Shown: positions 60,598-64,000 of the stretch, in pieces
Layout: the number at the start of each line of letters is the position of its first letter
Numbering within the stretch: the stretch's first letter is position 1
Assembly: GCF_041260155.1 (NCBI RefSeq)
Contig: NC_091945.1
Coordinates: 28,622,796 to 28,686,795, forward strand
From: Ptychodera flava
Taxonomy: Eukaryota; Hemichordata; Enteropneusta; Ptychoderidae
Reading direction: 5' to 3'
Length of the DNA: 64,000 nt
Made by a program: the position numbers and the translations under genes
The notes under the pieces: generated by a model
Databases searched by the model: none
What the model saw: the letters and a program-made list of their open reading frames with translations, nothing else
What the model was told of the DNA's origin: nothing

Positions 60598-60780
60598 CGT
60601 GTGTGTATGGATGTATGTAGGTTACTAGGTATGTATGTCTATGGGTGTATGCATGTGTATGTTTGTGTGTATTTGTGTGTAGATTTGCACACCTAAACAC
60701 TACACAAATCCTACATGAACACCACTACATAGCACTTCACACAAACAATGTATGTCTATTACTCCAAAAGAACAACTTAC

Positions 60781-60941
60781 ATCACTGATTGAGGCAGTAT
60801 CTTCTTCTCCAGGTCTTACCATTCTAGAGCCAGACAGCTGCATGGAAAACCCAAAGTCTGCAATCACACATGTGTTATTTCCTTTTACCAGGATGTTGCG
60901 ACTGTTGAAATCCCGGTGAGCTATTGCTGGTTTCCGCTTTC
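60781..60941 (-). CDS. BMPR2: BMP type II receptor, catalytic-loop exon
   Basis: 161 bases = 2 + 53 codons, acceptor tggattacag, donor TGAT|GTAAGT. It encodes [20 protein letters not shown] with the HRD catalytic loop (Asp base; Asn of the R-N pair). Then comes [20 protein letters not shown] with the DFG magnesium motif, and [10 protein letters not shown] of the activation segment, as in vertebrate ...RPGEEDNAAISE. All catalytic residues are intact. Confidence 0.95.
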
Positions 60942-61683
60942 CTGTAATCCATCACATCAGAAAAAGACAGGATAATTGTGAATTTCTAGTGACAGCACAT
61001 GACTTTTGATATCAAAAATATGTTTGGATTACCAATATTTCCAGGGATAGACTCAGGTCATCCAAATGCCCGTACTAAACTGGGTCCAGGGTCATGTCAG
61101 GTAGCCCTGTTTGCTATCAAGACAAAGACGGCAGATGGGAAAGGGAAACAATCAGCAAGAGTTGTATCATTAGTCTTTTCAATGGTGTAGAGATGTTAGA
61201 AGCAAAGGTGTGAGTGATACCTATTCAGTTCTATCCTGCTGATATGCAGTGTGCTCGGAAGTTTATATCTGATTGGTTGATTGTCACTATTCATGGCAAC
61301 TTAGGGAGTCTATTTGTATTATTCAGTTATAATGGTCACATTCAGCCAACCAACTGGATAACAGCTTCCAAAACGCTGCACATTAGCCCATTCTGTGTGT
61401 AGAAGTTGCCAGTATTGGCCGGACTAACCGATACTGTTAGAGCGATGATGTCGTATCCATAAACAGATGGCATTTTAAAGACAGTTCATCATTGTAACAA
61501 TATTGTTGCAATTTTAATTGAGGAGAAGATGCTAAACAACATATTTGCTATGCAATACATGTTGTATCAAGGTTAAATGAAGAGATTTAAACAAGTGGTT
61601 GCCTGTCTGATGACCAAAATTATGCAGCACAGTTTTAAAAGCTGAAGAATCAAGCCATTTGAAATTTACAGTCAGTGCTTTAC

Positions 61684-62241
61684 CTGATTTGCTGATCTCA
61701 GAATGCAAATAACCTAAACCACTGGCCATACTCTGTCCCAGCACACACATCCCCATCCAGTGAAACGTGTTGTTCCGCAAGTAGTTCTGCAGTGACCCAT
61801 TGGGAATGTACTGCAACACCAGTAAATATTCCCTCATTCCGTCCACGGTGATGCGCTCCTCAGCAGCCAGCATTTGCAGAAGGCAGTCATTATCCATGTA
61901 AGGTAGGCTGTAAATTTCTTTTTCATTCAAATAGTATGGTTTGAAAGGGCCCTGGAATACTTTGACAGCCACCGTGCCTTCATTCAGCGATCCCTTCCAG
62001 ACATTTCCAAATCGCCCCTGTCCAATGACGTTCATAAGTTTTAGGTTGTCCATGTCAAATGAAGGTGGTGGGCAAGGTGCTTCCACCACGGAGAGATTAG
62101 CCATTGAAGTCTTCCTGGAGCCAAGCCACAGGCGGTAGAGGAAATACAATACAACGGTCAATATGGCAACTGAGCAGACGGAGGCGAGAGCTATGATTAT
62201 TGTCTCCTCTCTGTAGTTGAATGTCTTGTTGGTGATATAAC
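61684..62241 (-). CDS. BMPR2: BMP type II receptor, transmembrane and kinase N-lobe exon (first exon visible)
   Basis: Serine/threonine kinase receptor that binds BMP-family ligands and phosphorylates type I receptors at the plasma membrane. The gene reads right to left: 61684-62241, 60781-60941, 60057-60204, 59262-59398, 56140-58419. This exon is 558 bases = 2 + 185 codons + 1, acceptor aactttgcag. It begins in the juxtamembrane extracellular part (GYITNKTFNYREET). The transmembrane helix IIIALASVCSVAILTVVLYFLY follows, whose start is nearly identical to vertebrate BMPR2. The N-lobe has glycine loop IGQGRFGNVWKG, lysine VAVKVF, and EERITVDGMREYLLVLQYIP, ending SEISKSG. The ligand-binding exons and promoter lie upstream, apparently beyond 64000. 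Confidence 0.95.
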
Positions 62242-62802
62242 CTGCAAAGTTAACATAGGAAAGTAGATATTAAATATGCAATCCATGTATGTATAAATTA
62301 GCCATATGATACAGACATGTTGTTACATATTTTCTGATGATTTTTACATGTAAAGTATCCTAGGAGCACTGCTGTTGTCATTACTTTAATCCAAGTATTT
62401 TTGAGATACTTGTCTTCAGTCTATTGGTCAAGGGAAAACAGGGGTATCTTCTTAGATTCACTTTTTTCTGTGTGAGATCAATTGTAGTTTTGTTTCTGTT
62501 TCACAAATTTACATATAAATGACTTGGATATACAGCTTTTGAACAGTTGACATAGTATCATATCTAAGAGATGTTTTACTACAAAACATGGTTACAATAC
62601 TGGGCTACTTCATTCAACAGGAGCATAATCATCAAAATTAATGTTTGCAGTCCCCCAAAAACATAGGACCCCATTTAGGGGGGATGCTATGAATACATGT
62701 ATGAGGAAGATTTATCAAAGTGTGGGTTAATGACCACAAGACTTTTGGCCATTTGAGTGTTTACATATTTATATGTGATGGTTTGGCATTTAAAAGGTAT
62801 CT

Positions 62803-63193
62803 GCAGTGTTCTGCTGAGGCCGCGGCCTTGCGCCATTGCCGCAAAAATAAAATTGAAGACCCCAAAAAATCAATCATCGGGTCCGCAAGGCGCAGCGCGC
62901 CATCAGTCCCACTAAACTTTCGGTAAAAAAATACACTTATTTACGTACTATACGCGAAAGGCCAAACGCGGAAGTAGACATTCCACGCTGCTCATGCGTG
63001 CATGCTGCTCGTGAGAACATGAGACGTGTTGCTTCCATAGCAACCTTCAGTGATTTTTTATTTGCATAATCGCGAACTAGGTTGGCTAGATTCAAGTCAG
63101 CCAGTCAGGTCTCTGTTAAATTCAATGCCTCACAGTACTCTCTGGAAAGGAAAATTGCTTCCGTGAATAAATCACAACACTGAGGCAGAACAC
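62803..63193. mobile_element. Possible hAT-like MITE
   Basis: About 390 bases. The left end cagtgttctgctgaggc faces a right end that reads, on the other strand, agtgttctgcctcagtg. It is more GC-rich than its surroundings. There is no ORF with transposase features. CAGTG-type ends suggest hAT, by inference only. Confidence 0.4.
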
Positions 63194-63432
63194 TTCTTAG
63201 TTTCTTTGGACCAATTCCGCCCTAAAAAGGCAAATCCAACAACCGGACGAGTGAAGACAATACGATCGAACATGACATCGTGTCTCAGCTGTTTACATCC
63301 TCGGAAACTGAAAACCAATGCACGCCGCTGCCATCCACATCGGAAACACGGAAACGCATCAGTCAGAAACAGAGCAGTCTCAAAACATTGAGCAGCCATG
63401 CATCGGAAACTCAGCCTCATTGAGGCAGGCCA

Positions 63433-64000
63433 GTGTTTCCGTTAACGCAAAATCCTGCGCATTTTACGCAAAATTGTTCTGAAATACGCATTGACTGTGT
63501 AAACTAATAGGCATAGAGAAATGCCGCCCCATGTCACGACGTACTTGCCGCACTGCATGTATTGCATTGTATTGCCTGAATGTGGTTCAATGCAGGACAA
63601 AATTAGAACATATGCACCTGCTTGCAAGTGACATTTATCATGATATTGCAATTTTAGATTTTAGCAGGCCGCAGCAACATATGCAACATTGTATTTCATC
63701 ATCACAAAACGTCACGTCAATCAGTTCTGTACAGACAATGGCACTACAGATGCAAAAAATTCGAGAATCGATCGAGTCTACGTTGAACTTGTTGGTAACA
63801 GTATTTAATACTACACAATACAGTTGGTCATTACGTCGCATGTTATTTGGAAAGTGTTTACAGATGACCATTTAGAATCTGTCGGGTTGCATTCTTGAGA
63901 GGTCCCGCTGGACTTTGAACAGTATCTGCTTTTTGTTGGCCCTTTGAAAACACTAATTTCACAGTCAGAAGGTCTTTTCTTTGAACATGAACTCATTGGG
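63433..64000. mobile_element. Possible terminus of a second DNA element
   Basis: Sequence from about 63433 opens cagtgtttccgttaacgcaa, an end similar in style to the block at 62803, and runs on in sequence unlike the intron. The other end would lie outside the window. Coding capacity is not recognised. Confidence 0.25.

Larger units (their letters stand above)
62242..64000. other. Upstream intron of the receptor (to window end)
   Basis: No Cys-rich extracellular exon or start codon of the receptor is found here, so the interval is read as one large intron. It holds two repeat-like blocks, 62803-63193 and the sequence from about 63433 onwards. Minus-strand ORFs at 63172-63420 and 63811-63996 are not recognisable as receptor sequence. 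Confidence 0.5.

Noticed and set aside
63172-63420. 82-codon minus ORF with several Cys, tested as the receptor's extracellular exon
   Set aside because: Cys spacing does not fit the three-finger ligand-binding fold, and the sequence lies next to repeat ends.

Overview
The window is metazoan nuclear DNA: AT-rich, with split genes, GT-AG introns of about 0.6 to 4.3 kb, AATAAA poly(A) signals, many microsatellites and a dense population of short inverted-repeat elements. An invertebrate deuterostome (hemichordate, cephalochordate or echinoderm grade) is the best guess. The reasons are a BMP type II receptor with a long vertebrate-like cytoplasmic tail, a glycine N-acyltransferase-like gene, and the repeat landscape. 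The species is not settled by what I can see.

Layout. Bases 1-183 are the last coding exon of an unrecognised plus-strand gene. From 9017 down to 2571, on the minus strand, lies a six-exon gene for a predicted Golgi type II membrane protein: a signal anchor, an FkbM-type methyltransferase domain and a C-terminal NodB (polysaccharide deacetylase)-like domain without recognisable metal or catalytic motifs. Its fifth exon needs a one-base frame change. Bases 9.1-16.4 kb hold repeats: two inverted-repeat elements, three pentanucleotide arrays and a cluster of hairpin elements. A plus-strand glycine N-acyltransferase-like gene has all its coding sequence in one exon (16666-17535). Bases 18-37 kb contain no gene I can defend, only weak candidate exons and repeats. 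From 37344 to 44961 on the plus strand a three-exon gene encodes about 648 residues of largely disordered, charged protein with a PP1-docking-like motif near its end. Bases 45-56 kb are intergenic or untranslated and carry a 957-bp transposon with internal satellites, a tandem array of about eight units near 150 bp, and a fold-back element. From 62241 down to 56140 on the minus strand lie five exons of a BMPR2 orthologue (transmembrane segment, complete kinase, long tail). Its extracellular exons are not visible and probably lie beyond 64000.

The genes do not form a pathway. The methyltransferase/deacetylase-like protein probably acts on glycans in the secretory pathway, the acyltransferase conjugates acyl-CoA to an amino acid, and BMPR2 is a BMP receptor kinase. 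No retrovirus, LTR element, Polinton, LINE reverse transcriptase, CRISPR array or rRNA was recognised. Most of the ORFs over 60 codons are shadows or repeat read-through.
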